Part shown: positions 1 through 12,300 of the stretch, in pieces | How positions within the stretch are numbered: the first letter of the stretch is position 1 | Layout of the letters: each line of letters opens with the position of its first letter | Origin: Xestospongia muta | Lineage: Eukaryota > Porifera > Demospongiae > Haplosclerida > Petrosiidae | Direction of reading: 5' to 3' | Assembly (NCBI GenBank): GCA_963693285.1 | Contig: OY848917.1 | Span: forward strand, 21,396,245 to 21,460,244 | Length of the DNA: 64,000 nucleotides | Notes under the pieces: model-generated | Told to the model about the DNA's origin: nothing | Databases searched by the model: none | The model's input: only the letters and a program-made list of their open reading frames with translations | Program-made: the position numbers and the translations under genes

Positions 1-169
1 GATGTAGTCTCTATGTCATGTTAGCATTGTCATATGAACAGTAGGCTGGACAGATTTACTAAGTTAAACTTATGCCAGTCCTCTTAGGTGACCTTACATA
101 GTAATAATACATTGTAGTTTTTTCTCTCTGAGTCTACCTGCTTTCTTCCCCTTTCAATGGCAGAAGAGC

Positions 170-2625
170 TGTAATGTTTAGTTGTGTCAATATAATATTG
201 TATTAATATTCATTAATTATACTATGTCATTAACTTTGTAATGTACAATCATGTGATGTTTTGTTGAGAGTTAAAACAATACATGTTAAAGAGAAAGAGA
301 CCTGAGTGTTTGGGTAGATTAGTGTTTTGAAATAGAAACTTTTTTACTTTTACTTTTTCATTATTTAAGCCACCGATGAAGATAGTTGTTCTGAAACATT
401 TGGCGTTAATATATATTTTTGCTTGGTGAAATTAAAAAATGAACATTCAAAACAATACATGTTAAACTTTGCATCCATTGTCATTGACTATAATCAGGGA
501 GTATAAGACATTATAACTAGCAACATAAGTTAAACTACTTATATTTACCTACTTATGGCATCAAGAATCAATTTAACACTTCTTCCAACATTTGATCCAA
601 TCAGTGATCTTAGCTCCATAAGTCAACAATAGAAAAATTACCAATGACGTTTTTAGATTTACTTTGTAGCCTTGAATATCACAGATGACAACTAAAAATG
701 AACTTTGTTGCTGTATTAAGCTGGACAGGCAACAAGAAATATTTGATGCTATTCCAGATACTGGAGATAACTATGCAACAGATATGACAGAACATCTCTT
801 ACCCAAGAAGAATGTGGACTATGTAATATACCAATTTTGACAAGCAATCTATCAAAAAATGAAAAAGTTTATATATTTGCTACTCAACTTAGAAAATTAG
901 CAACCTGTTATAAATTCTCTGACTTAGACAGACAATTAAAGTCAGCTATTATACAAAACTGTTATACAAGTCACTCTGAAGATTTCCACTTAATTAATAA
1001 CCTCTCTCTTGATATACAACTTTATCAAGTTAAGCATTAACTATTGAACTCTGAACAGTCGATGCAACCATATCCAAACTTGTTTAAAAGAATTGGACTG
1101 TTGAATGTCAAGATCATGCTACACATTGACAAGACTATACCCCTGAAGCTCAGTCAGTTTATTGCATTCCCTTTCATGAAAAAACTCAAGAAAGAATTAG
1201 ATGATTTAAAATAACAAGAAACCATTAAGATGGTTGAAGGATCCACTCCCTAATGCCTAATTGTTATTCCAAAGAAAATGGTGCTGTTAGACTCAGTGTT
1301 GTCATGAGAATGGCTAAGCTATTTATTGTGAAAGACATCCCAGTCCAACAGTTGATAATTTGATTTATACATTAAATAGAACCACAGTATTATTAAAGCT
1401 TTACTTGTGAGTTGGTTATCACCAATTAGTATTATCACAAGAAAGAACAAGAACAAGTGCGAATGTGATAGGAACTTTGTTACATTTTTGGTTTTGTGTT
1501 CTCAGTGACAGGAATTTCTCCATACTCAAAGAAAGCTGAAATATTCTACAAGACCAATCCACCAACTATAATTTTTGGTGTTAGAGCTCTTTTGGGAATG
1601 ATAATGTATCGTGTAAACTTAAGTTTTAGTGAAATGTACCAGCCACTTAGAGAACTAACCAAGAAAAATGTTCAATTCCAATAGACACAGCAGCATGATG
1701 ATTTCTTCAAGAAGATCAAGACACAGCTATGACTTCTTTTGACCAAAACAAAGAAACCCAGCTAATAAATGGTGAGTTGTAATGTCTTACAAAAAATAAT
1801 GCATGCTAACCATTAGGAACCCATGAACAGAAGACAAGCTGGATGTCAATTTGAAGAAGTTGATTGGGCAGACTACAGCTTTTTGATAGAACCAAAGAAA
1901 AATAAACAGTAAATAACAACTCAAATATTATTATTCATTGTGGGAACTGTTTTGTGATACCAACATCTCTACATCAAACAGCCATCTCACTAGCTCACAA
2001 AGCCCATCAGGAACTAGTCAAACCAAGAGATTATTAAGAGATGTGTAGTTTCAGAGAATCGATGAAAAAGTCAAACAAGTATATCCCATATCAAACCAAT
2101 AGACCTGAGAACTGTCCAGACACATTACAGATGTCTCCTCTAGAGTATGTTATGATTCTGGTGGTAGAGGCTCTACTATCAAGTAAATTCTGAAGTTGAA
2201 AAGTTTGTGAAATCTATTCGTGAATTAAATTTTCACATGTTGAAGGGAGAAATTAGAAAAAATATCTTTACTGATTTCTGTTGAAGTTACATGCAAAATA
2301 TTCAGATATTAATATTGGTGATGATGTTTTGATTCAGAATTATAAAGAGAGCAAAGCTTTACCTAATATGATCAAACACCAATTCATCCTGTGATATGAA
2401 AAAACAGTGATAACAACAGTTTGAAACAAGAGAAATGTGTTTTTAATATATCGTAAATGGACTCATCCCTATATACAATTGGTTACTTTATAATTAACAC
2501 CAAGTGACACTGAACAATAATACAGGTTAATAAAAAATTTGTACGTTCAGTTTATAATGTTATATGTCATTTTGTTTATGTGCAATTAGTCATTTTGAAA
2601 GAAAGGGAGATATGTAATGTTTACA
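170..2625 (+). mobile_element. Decayed Ty3/gypsy LTR retrotransposon
   Basis: This interval holds gag, reverse transcriptase and integrase remains in the right order for a Ty3/gypsy element. A purine run at 2597-2610 looks like the polypurine tract, followed at 2613 by TGTAATGTTTA. The same 11 bases occur at 170, upstream of gag, so 170 and 2613 may be the two LTR starts. The LTRs do not align beyond these bases, so the 3' LTR is probably cut by later insertion. I see no usable primer site. The boundaries are inferred. Confidence 0.6.
555..2412 (+). pseudogene. Ty3/gypsy gag-pol pseudogene
   Basis: The reading starts at an ATG at 555, with a gag-like N terminus containing LPTFDP. It continues at 837-1040 with a gag core including LRKLATCYKFSD and LKSAIIQNC. 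Reverse transcriptase remains begin near 1140 (IAFPFMKKLKKELDDL, then VIPKK). They continue at 1496-1680 with GISPYSKK, ALLGM and PLRELTKKNVQF, which is the thumb/connection region of gypsy RT. Integrase remains follow at about 1930-2150 (a zinc-finger part with SLAHKAHQELVK and a spacer with NRPENCP...LQMSPL), and a C-terminal piece sits near 2290-2390 (DVLIQN). Stops and frameshifts are frequent. The RNase H region is not recognisable and the YxDD box is not intact. It is an old, non-coding copy, unrelated in detail to the intact element at 27.6-32.0 kb. Confidence 0.75.
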
Positions 2626-2639
2626 GCAAGAGGGGATGG

Positions 2640-3220
2640 TATTAATTGGCATGATATCCATGCTGGGTTACCTCAGCCTGAATGAGAGAGTTCAGTCTAA
2701 ATTGTCAGGAAACCTAGTTCAAATAATTGCATTGAAGTCATTCTAGTACCAGTAAAAGTGGCCAGAAAGTTGGTCAGCAGCTGTCATAGCTGTGAAAAAA
2801 GGTAATGGCAATGCTTCTGGCAGCAGCTAAATGAGAAAGTGAATGGACCAGACAAGTTGTGTTGTTTCAATGTGACACAGAGACAGCTATAGCTGGAGTG
2901 TATTCTAACACTAGCAAGCACATACATATGATCCAGCTGGTGAAAGTACTCACTTTATAGCACCATAGTTTGGATTTACCCACAGAGCTTCCTACATACA
3001 AGGCACCATCAATATTATCACAAATTCATTCTTGTAGTAAAGGATCGATCATTTGGATTTATATCCTCTTTTCAGGATGCCTCAGTTACAGCACAAGTCA
3101 ACCACAAGTTATTTCATCTGTCATCAGACACTCAAGTGCACAGGCTAGATCAGAACTGGAAAATGTTGTTCTCCAGTTCTGTATATAATGACTAGTTCAA
3201 TCTACTCTCTGATGATCCTC
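2640..3220. other. No supported gene; likely transposon debris
   Basis: Only a 72-codon open frame (2970-3188, +) is present, with no recognisable domain. The stretch lies between the gypsy remnant and the tyrosine-recombinase remnant and may be the 5' part of the latter element. Confidence 0.4.
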
Positions 3221-3224
3221 TAAG

Positions 3225-3715
3225 CTAGCCCAAGAGAGATTTAGAAGATTTTGTTTTAGTAATAATCTAGTTGTGTCACATTAACTGAAAACATGTTATG
3301 TTCATAATTGTCCTGTTTAGCCAAGGAGAAGGTCAAGCAATCATCCATAAAATCAGCTTTGAACCATTTACAGATTTACAGGGGCTGCCAGGACCTATTT
3401 AGAGACACATTGCTTCAGCTAGACTATGTTGATGATCTCAAAAACTATATTTTAGACAGGATAAAAAAACTGATATGCTCTTTATTCTCCAAAATAGAGA
3501 AATAATGACAAAACAATGGTTAATGGAGAGGTTAGATTAGCTCTTCTTATGGTAGGAGTATCACTAGTTAAGTATGCTGGACATAACTTACATATTGGGG
3601 CAGCATCAACAGCTGCACTTTGTGGTATTAAGGACTCTACAATCAAAACGTTGGGTTAGTAGAATAGTGAGGCATATATGCACTACTTTAAACTCACTGG
3701 AGCAGGATTGGCCTA
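3225..3715 (+). pseudogene. Tyrosine recombinase pseudogene (DIRS/Crypton-like)
   Basis: Two parts of a phage-integrase-type tyrosine recombinase can be read. The N-terminal SAM-like core-binding part lies at 3225-3470 in several frames: LAQERFRRFC, then LAKEKVKQSSIKSALNHLQI, then a piece ending near LDYVDDLKNY. The catalytic box II lies at 3561-3690: YAGHNLHIGAASTAA, then GIKDSTIKTLG. In the family this reads GHSFRIGAAT...GRW, so the catalytic arginine of HxxR is histidine here and the following Arg-Trp is replaced by stop codons. The distance between the parts is too short for a complete enzyme, so box I is deleted or rearranged. The family is used by DIRS and Crypton transposons; which one this was cannot be told from this fragment. 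Confidence 0.65.
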
Positions 3716-3751
3716 TTACTCTCAAGTTGCCTCTGAAGGTCAGGCTACTGC

Positions 3752-3905
3752 ATTCAATGATGTGGTTCAATACCATGGTTACAGGTAGTGACAACTCCTT
3801 TGTCGTCTGTTTATAAAGCTCTTGGATTCAATGATGCAGTTCAATTGCCATGGTTACAGGTATAGAGACAACTACTGCATCATCTGTTTATTAAGCTCTT
3901 CTCCT
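3752..3905. repeat. Direct duplication of about 74 bp
   Basis: Two diverged adjacent copies start with ATTCAATGATG at 3752 and 3826. Each contains CCATGGTTACAGGTA and ends near AAGCTCTT. Confidence 0.7.
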
Positions 3906-4785
3906 AAGAGCAATGGTCTTCCTCTCTTCACTGATGGCAAAGTATTCACACTCAGATCTATTTCTCCAGCTTTTTCATTATGTGTTCAAGATTATACAAG
4001 CCATGTGTGTAAGAGCAAGAGTAGAAACAGGTATCAATAAAGATAATAGTATGCAGACACTTGCTGTAATCATACCCATACATGTATTTACATAACAGAA
4101 GACAACTAGCCACATGATTAGTGTTAAGCCTGTTGCTTTGTATAGTGTAGTTGTTTCTCTTACTTCTGCAGTCTGTATTTATTTGCTAGCACTCGTTTTG
4201 TATTGATATGTATGTGTATTTATTCTGTATCCTTTTTCAAGTCTGTTAAGAATTGAATGGTATTTAAAGAGACTTTTTGTGCTACACTCTACGCTCAAGC
4301 TCAATATTTGGTATAATGTAATAATATGATAATAAAGTTGTAGTTTTTTGTATTATTAGTTCTAGATAACAAAGGAAATATATAAATAGTTATGTCGTAA
4401 TGTACACCTAGGGTAGACAGTGGACAGTGAACTTCTGAATATTTGGCCTATTATGGAAATTATCTGTGCCAATGTGTTTTGTTATGTGTAATATCGCTGA
4501 TATCTTTTGCTTGCAGTTGCAAGTATAATAATAGAACTTTAAACAAAACTAATTCTCTTCTACTTTAACCAAAACAAAATGAACTATTTATACAAGAAAT
4601 GAAACCAAAAAGGAAACAGTTAAGTAACATCAAGGAAATAACACCAATTTACAGTTACATTTACAGTGATAAAGGTAATAATAATAAAACAACTAAAGTG
4701 TAAATTTATGCTAAAATACCACATTATGTATAGTGACTTGTATGTACATACTATATTTTGTGTAATCATATTTACTTCATTATTG
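3906..4785. other. AT-rich stretch, no gene seen
   Basis: No domain-bearing reading frame was found. A short frame near 3913-4040 (LPLFTDGKVFT) faintly resembles the region before box II of tyrosine recombinases and may be a displaced piece of that pseudogene, but this is weak. Confidence 0.35.
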
Positions 4786-4789
4786 TATT

Positions 4790-5870
4790 AACAAACAATT
4801 AGATAGTAGTTTCAAAGCCATTCCATTGGGAGGAAGAAACACTTATAAAAAACTTAGATGAACATAAACAGATAAAATTATCCTGCCATCAAGCAGAAGT
4901 CAAATATGGTAAGTACTCTGTGACTATGCAACTGGAAAAGTGGAGAAAACAAGGTTCTTAGCCTGTACTTACACATACTGAAGAACAATGCTAACTACAG
5001 TGGACTACTGATGTGTCTAAAATAGGGTATGGTCAAAAAAGACAACAATATGTAAAAGAAAAGTCTTAATAAAGAGAAGAGTAATTCCATTTGTAGAAAA
5101 CAGACACAGAAAAATTGGTGGTATGCCTTTTAACAAGCAACAACATACTATGTGCTTTTTATCAAGCTTGAACATGTAATGAAGAAAGGCTCTAACTATG
5201 GTACATTGACTCTAAACAAATATACCATTTCGAGGTCTTGATGATGACCCAAGATGTATTTGGAATTAAAATGAGTGTGTTTTTCACCATTGCACAGAGT
5301 CTGGCAAAGTCTTAGCTCCTATAGTTGTCAAGACCGTCTAGGCTTCTTGTTAAGTTTAGAAGCAGCAGATACTAATACTTATTATCATTAATGGAATTGC
5401 ATGGAGATGTGATTCTACCTATGCACACTTTTCCAGGTGAGATCTTGGTATATTTACCATTATGAACATCAGTTAAAGATGCATACATAAGATATTCCTC
5501 AAATGGTTGGATTAACACTCAACTATTCTTTGGGTGGTTAAAAATGTTTTAGCAAACACATTGAGAGAGAGACCAGTATGTTTGCTGCTCAATAGCCACT
5601 CAAGTCATATTGATTTGGAAATCTCTCATTCTGCAAGCAAAAGAGACTTACTCTTTGTTTTCTTCCACTCCATTCATCACATATCACATAGCATCTTGAC
5701 ATAAGCTTTTTCTCACCTCTCAAAGCTAATTGGAGAAGAGTTGTAGATGCATACAAAATGGTTAACATAGGAAAGCCTGTTTCAAAGAGGTTTTTGAAAA
5801 GCCTGGATGACACAGTTAAAGTGTGAACCATAGTTAATACTTTTACCAGATGTATCCAAAGTACTTGAAG
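4790..5870 (+). pseudogene. pogo/Tigger-type DDE transposase pseudogene
   Basis: A broken transposase of the Tc1/mariner pogo group (DDE_1 plus CENP-B-like HTH). A degraded helix-turn-helix part precedes the core (KYSVTMQLEKWRKQG near 4920). The first catalytic block is at about 5240-5330 (GLDDDPRCIWN, stop, NECVF, then ESGKVLAP). The second block is at about 5505-5720 (WINTQLFFGWLKN, RPVCLLLNSHSSHIDLE, then HHISHSIL). In the family these read IYNxDESG and LLLDGHSSH, so both visible catalytic aspartates are lost. The tail near 5720-5830 still resembles the segment after the last acidic residue. Related fragments on the opposite strand lie at 43.1-43.9 and 47.1-47.3 kb. Confidence 0.7.
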
Positions 5871-5879
5871 AAAAACAGC

Positions 5880-6241
5880 TACTTCAAAGATCTATTCAGA
5901 CCTTCCACTTCTCACTTGTTCAACTAGAATACAACAGTCAACTCAAATTACCAAATCTATACCTTTACTTTTGCATATATATATAAGAAGCTGAGAATAT
6001 ATCTAACATCTTTAAGTCAACTGACAAGAAGAGTATCTTCAAAACATGTCAAAAATGACTTGGATTGTAGAACCAAACCCTCATATTTATTAAAGACATT
6101 GAATAAATGTGTGACTTTGCATCATTAATTTGCACCATTAATATACAATGTCAATAACATATCTTTAATATGTTATGGGTATATAGTAGGTATATAGTAG
6201 ACAGATAATGATTACATTTCATATACAAAAACACTACTGAC
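5880..6241. other. No gene; downstream flank of last recognised ankyrin exon
   Basis: AT-rich, with no open frame of interest. On the minus strand it follows the donor GTCAGT after the last ankyrin exon found, so it is probably intron. No 3' terminal exon or poly(A) site could be assigned. Confidence 0.4.
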
Positions 6242-6340
6242 CTTGTCTGCAACATTCACTTTCACACCAGCATCTAGAAGGACTTGAACAACCTTATCAT
6301 CACTTTTATAACATGACATATGGAGAACAGTTTCGCCAAG
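6242..6340 (-). CDS. Ankyrin gene exon 9, last repeat found
   Basis: 99 bp, phase 0, acceptor TTTGTGTAG, donor AAG|GTCAGT. It encodes LGETVLHMSCYKSDDK and ends VKVNVADK, a typical ankyrin repeat. It has no stop, so further exons must exist, perhaps left of the window. Confidence 0.85.
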
Positions 6341-9300
6341 CTACACAAACAAAAAAATCAAAAATGTGATAATGAAACTTAGTTATAAAGTCACTCATTA
6401 ATTTAAGTCAGTTGAGAAATAGTATGGAAAAGACATCAGAGGCAAAGGCATAATTATACTAGAGTATATGACAGAAGTATATAGGTGGTTTATTAGTACT
6501 TCATAACAAAATAAATTTAATATAACTTAAAATGATTGTAAAGATTTATCTAAAAGGCCATTATCCATCATTAATGATCTACTTTATATTTTATTGAAAA
6601 CTTAAATAGCAGTTGTAGTAAAACCACTTCAATGTGAGTTGGACAATGACACTAATCTCAGATACTAGCTATTAATTGATGATTGTAATTGTAAAAGTAC
6701 ACAAAAAATTCTAGAAACTCTATGATGTAAGGATGATGATATAAACATCTGAAACAAGACCAAATAGGAAGACAGTATAACAATCACTACATAGCAACCA
6801 CAGAACCAGGAAAAAGTATCATTAATAATATAATATATATATATAGACACATTATATTACATTCCTGCTAGTCAGATGTTCTATTGCCATCCCTGCATTC
6901 CATGATTTTTATAAATTTTTATGTACTTGTTTGCATTGCATTATTAGAAAAGAACTCTATAAGTAATATTATTGTAAATTGAATATATTTAAGTGTGTAT
7001 ATGTATGAGTAAATAATTGATAATTGAGGTAACAGGTAAGCAAATACACTAAACCCTCTCTAGTCACACATATGTCTGTCTTTTATTAGTAGTAGGTTTG
7101 AGATAAATGAAAAGTTATCCTCTCCTTTGAATGCATAATTTATCAAGATTGTTCAATGTAGGATAGATAGATACTGACAACCCTCTATTTTCCTTCTCAT
7201 AAATAATAACAAATCAATACAATGTAAATAAAATGGTGGCTTTTAGGGAGGCTACTTTCAAGTTTTGCGAAAATCACTATTTTTATTGTTAAATTTAAGC
7301 ACTTAAAATAAATCAGATGTCTCATTTAAATTAAAACATAACTTTCTATGAAAATACAAATTTAAAAGGTCTTCTAGTTTTATAGTTATTGTGGTTTATA
7401 AAGAAGAAAGAACATTGTACCATTACTATATAAGCTGTGCTATCACTTGTCTGATGTGTGTACAATTGTGGTTACTGAAAGACTGAGTGTACATTTTTAC
7501 CAAATATAGCAGAAAAACATATTACATTAGCTTCTTCATATCTTTTAACATGGACTATTTAAAACTATCCTATAAACTTAATTAAGAAGAATATTAGTTC
7601 TAAGAAAGAGCAAGTTATAAAATTTCTGTCATCAATGTATAATATATAATTTGATCACATGAAGTAATCACTAGACAATACTTACATTAGAAGGAGTAAA
7701 CAAAAAGTTCAGAAAAAAATCATCAAATGGAGAGATGGCTATACAAACATCTCAAAACTACCAAAGTAAACTACACAGTAGCCACAATGTCAAGGGTACA
7801 ACCTTCATTTTGTCATAACAGTTGTTATAGAATCTTGAAGAAAACGCCCTCATAACAAGTCAAGTAAACAGATGTTAAGCACAAAAAAATATTTCATAAA
7901 TTTGCGTTTGTGTATTTTTATGTGGCTATGATGTAGGGATGTCCATATTGCTATTCCTACATTTGGCTTGTTGACCACCATGGCTACATTAAATGAAACT
8001 TTAGAAAAAGTTTATTTACTTGCTTTTGTTATTATTATTTGAATTATAAATTAGCTGAAATATCTTCATAATCAATGTCCTTTTGTTTGTAGTTATAGGT
8101 TAGATGAGTCGACTCAGATATACTATACAAGAGAGTGTTACTAAATTTATAATACTTATTAAATAAATGTATGTATCAGATAGTGGAATTTATGTAAGGA
8201 TGTGTAATCATACCAATAACAATAAACTAAAAACTAAACTTCCAATATGCTGTAAATATACCTGTTTCTTGACTACAAAAAAGATAAGACTAATCTCATC
8301 TCATTAAATAGAAACATAGATTGCTAACAAAAACTCAAGTTAATGCCACTTAGAACTGGCCTCATGGAAGAATAGAATCAATCTCCAGTTTTCCTCCTGA
8401 ACAAAATCGTAATTCATTAAAATGGTGTTTACCACAAGGGGTACTTTCAAGGTCCACATAAATCACTACTTTCATTACTAGAAGCACTCAATATAAGACT
8501 CTAAAAGTGACCACTTATGTAAAATCATGCTTTGCAGTGTAAATGTGATCTTTGAAAGTCTCCTACTTTTGTAGTTATCATGTTTTAAACAGATCAAAGA
8601 GAGAAGAAAGAACATCATGTCATCCTTTACATAGGCAGTGCTATTTTATGTCAGACTAAAGAAAGCCAAATTCTCAACATATATTTATATGTCTTCATCA
8701 TGACAAATAGTGGGACAAAAAAAGTTAAACAGGAACAAGTAAGGTATAATAAATAAAGATTTGGTATAATAAATCAATTGAAGACTTCTTAACGATAGCA
8801 AGAAGCATACCAGCTCAGATGAGAAATATACTGGTGTTGATCATACTAAGGTTTAAATTCTTTAATACTGTCTAATTTTATAACAAGCTTAAATCATGAT
8901 TATTAGTCATAGGATACAAATACAAGTAGTCTACATGACAATTGCTATCTTATGTATGTCCATAGCACTTCTATTTTTAAACAATTTAAACTGAATAATT
9001 CGAAGCTAAACAAATGATTCGTTTTGGTGAGAGCACCTGAACTGATTATTGAGAAATTCACAAAAAACTGATATCTATACATCTGATGTCGTCCAATATG
9101 AATAAGTAGCAAAACTGTTAATACACACGTTATAAAAACAAATTACACTTTCCTCCTAATATTGTGTCAAGTGCTTTGTATCTCCTACTCCTTTCAATAT
9201 CCATCATATTTGGGATATTTTTAAAAGACAATGTTTCAACCTTAGTAAAATAACTAATAGTTGTCTTTAGGGAAAATGAGTTACAAATCTTTAGTTATAC

Positions 9301-12300
9301 AGCCTTTATTGTATAATATATGCACATGAACACTTACTTTATTGACAAAGTCTAGATTGGCTGCTTTCTGTGTTAAAATGAAAACAACATCTTTGTGTCC
9401 ATTCTTTGCTGCTAACATGACTGGAGTACATCCAACCTAAATATATTATAATAACCACATTAACATGAACCAAGAGAATATATCATAACGTTACATACTT
9501 AGAAAACATTATATCTACTCAAAAAATAATTTAAATCACTCTCAACAATTGGCAAAACATTATGTTACAAATATAAATTTGACACTTCACATTAGTCTGT
9601 GACACTAATTTAAAAATTATTTTTAGTAGCATATAGGAAGAGCTAACAATTCACTTACATATTTCCAAAAATACAAATAACAAATACTTATTCATTTTTC
9701 TGATAAAAATAAATTTAGCAAATGGCTCACTTATAATTATGACAGAATTATGTACAACATTTGTCAATGCTACAAACTCTTAGTATAAAACAAATATGAA
9801 AAGCACTCACTATGCACCAATTTATATTAAACTAATTGTACAAAGTTAACATCTTCCACCATTAGAAGCTAACAAGATAATACATCATCTTGGTAGTAAC
9901 TTAATCAATATCGTTTAGACAATGCTAAATACTTAGAATTCATACTACATTATATCACACTTACCAGCTATTATATTGTAAACAACACATTCAGATGACA
10001 AGTAATCATCACACCAACATAAATTTAAAAAACAAAACAATAAAGTAAACAAAATCACAACAACACATTCAATATACTTTGAATTCATACTACATTATAT
10101 CAAAATTACATAATATTATATTGTAAAGAACACATTTAGATGACAAGTAATAACAGCAAACATAAATGTGTAAACAAAAAGCAATACTGTATCACACCAA
10201 CACATTCAGTATGCTCAAAATGCATACTAGGTTATAGCTATAAAATGCTCAAAATATACCTAAAAAGAAACCTAGCAAGAAGCTTCAACTCTTATTATTG
10301 ATAGATATCGAATGTTATAGTAATCACAGTTAGGATTACAAAAAACATTGGTGATACAGAAATTGGCGATTACAGAATCTATTCACTTTAATCTCATTTC
10401 TTGCTCTCATAAGTTGCATATAACAATATAATAAATAAAATTGCAAAAATGGATACACATAGATACCATACAATCTAAAACAATCATAGTACAGCCTGAC
10501 AAGCTTCCCATGCAAGACATTGCAAACAATTAACGTTTATACAAACAATAGGGTAAATAAAATAACAACATTCAATTTAAAACACTTAAAATTCATACTA
10601 CATTATATCACACTTACCCACTATTATATTGTAAACAACACATTCAAATGACAAGTAATCACACCAACATAAATTTAAAAAACAAAATAATAAAGTAAAC
10701 AAAATCACAACAACACATTCAATATACTTTGAATTCATACTACATTATATCAAAATTACATCCTAATATATTGTAAAGAACACATTTAGATGACAAGTAA
10801 TAACAGCAAACATAAATGTGTAAACAAACAGCAATACTGTAAACAAAATCATAACAACACATTCAGTATGCTCAAAATGCATACTAGGTTATAGCTATAA
10901 AATGCTCAAAATATACCTAAAAAGAAACCTAGCAAGAAGCTTCAACTCTTATTATTGATATTGAATGGTATAGCAATCGCAGTTAGGGATACAAAATCCA
11001 TTGCTGATACAAAAATTAACAGTTACAGGATCCATTCACTTTAATCTCATTTCTTGCTCTCATACATTGCATATAACAATATAATAAATAAAATTGCAAA
11101 ATGGATACACATAGATACCATACAATCTAAAACAATCATAGTACAGCCTGACAAGCTTCCCATGCAAGACATAGCAAACAATTAACATTTATACAAACAA
11201 TAGGGTAAATAAAATAACAACATTCAATTTAAAACACTTAAAATTCATACTACATTATATCATACTTACCCGCTATTATATTGTAAACAACACATTCAAA
11301 TGACAAGTAATCACACCAACATAAATTTAAAAAACAAAATAATAAAGTAAACAAAATCACAACAACACATTCAATATACTTTGAATTCATACTACATTAT
11401 ATCACAATTACATCATATTATATTGTAAAGAACACACTTAGATGACAAGTAATAACGGCAAACATAAATGTGTAAACAAAAAGCAATACTGTATCACAAC
11501 AACACATTCAGTATGCTCAAAATGCATACTAGGTTATAGCTATAAAATGCTCAAAAAATATCTAAAAAGAAACCTAGCAAGAAGCTTCAACTCTTATTAT
11601 TGATAGATATCGAATGTTATAGTAATCACAGTTAGGATTACAAAAAACATTGCTGATACAGAAATTGGCGATTACAGAATCTATTCACTTTAATCTCATT
11701 TCTTGCTCTCATAAGTTGCATATAACAATATAATAAATAAAATTGCAAAAATGGATACACATAGATACCATACAATCTAAAACAATCATAGTACAGCCTG
11801 ACAAGCTTCCCATGCAAGACATTGCAAACAATTAACTTTTATACAAACAATAGGGTAAATAAAATAACAAAATTCAATTTAAAACACTTAGAATTCATAC
11901 TACATTATATCATACTTACCCACTATTATATTGTAAACAACACATTCAGATGACAAGTAATCACACCAACATAAATTTAAAAACAAAACAATAAAGTAAT
12001 TAAAATCACAACAATACATTCAATATACTTTGAATTCATACTACATTATATCAAAATTACATCCTATTATATTGTAAAGAACACACTTAGATGACAAGTA
12101 ATAACAGCAAACATAAATGTGTAAACAAAAAGCAATACTGTATCACACCAACACATTCAGTATGCTCAAAATGCATACCAGGTTATAGCTATAAAATGCT
12201 CAAAATATACCTAAAAAGAAACCTAGCAAGAAGCTTCAACTCTTATTATTGATAGATATCAAATGTTATACCAATCACAGTTAGGGTTACGAAATCCATT

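Noticed and set aside
370..410. Hammerhead-ribozyme-like core (CCGATGA ... GAAAC)
   Set aside because: The conserved CUGAUGA reads CCGATGA, the intervening bases do not form a good stem and no matching stem III/cleavage site is seen. At best a decayed tail of a retroelement.
375..4330. A full LTR pair for the left-hand gypsy remnant
   Set aside because: Only 11 shared bases (TGTAATGTTTA at 170 and 2613) support it. I could not extend the match, so no LTRs are annotated.
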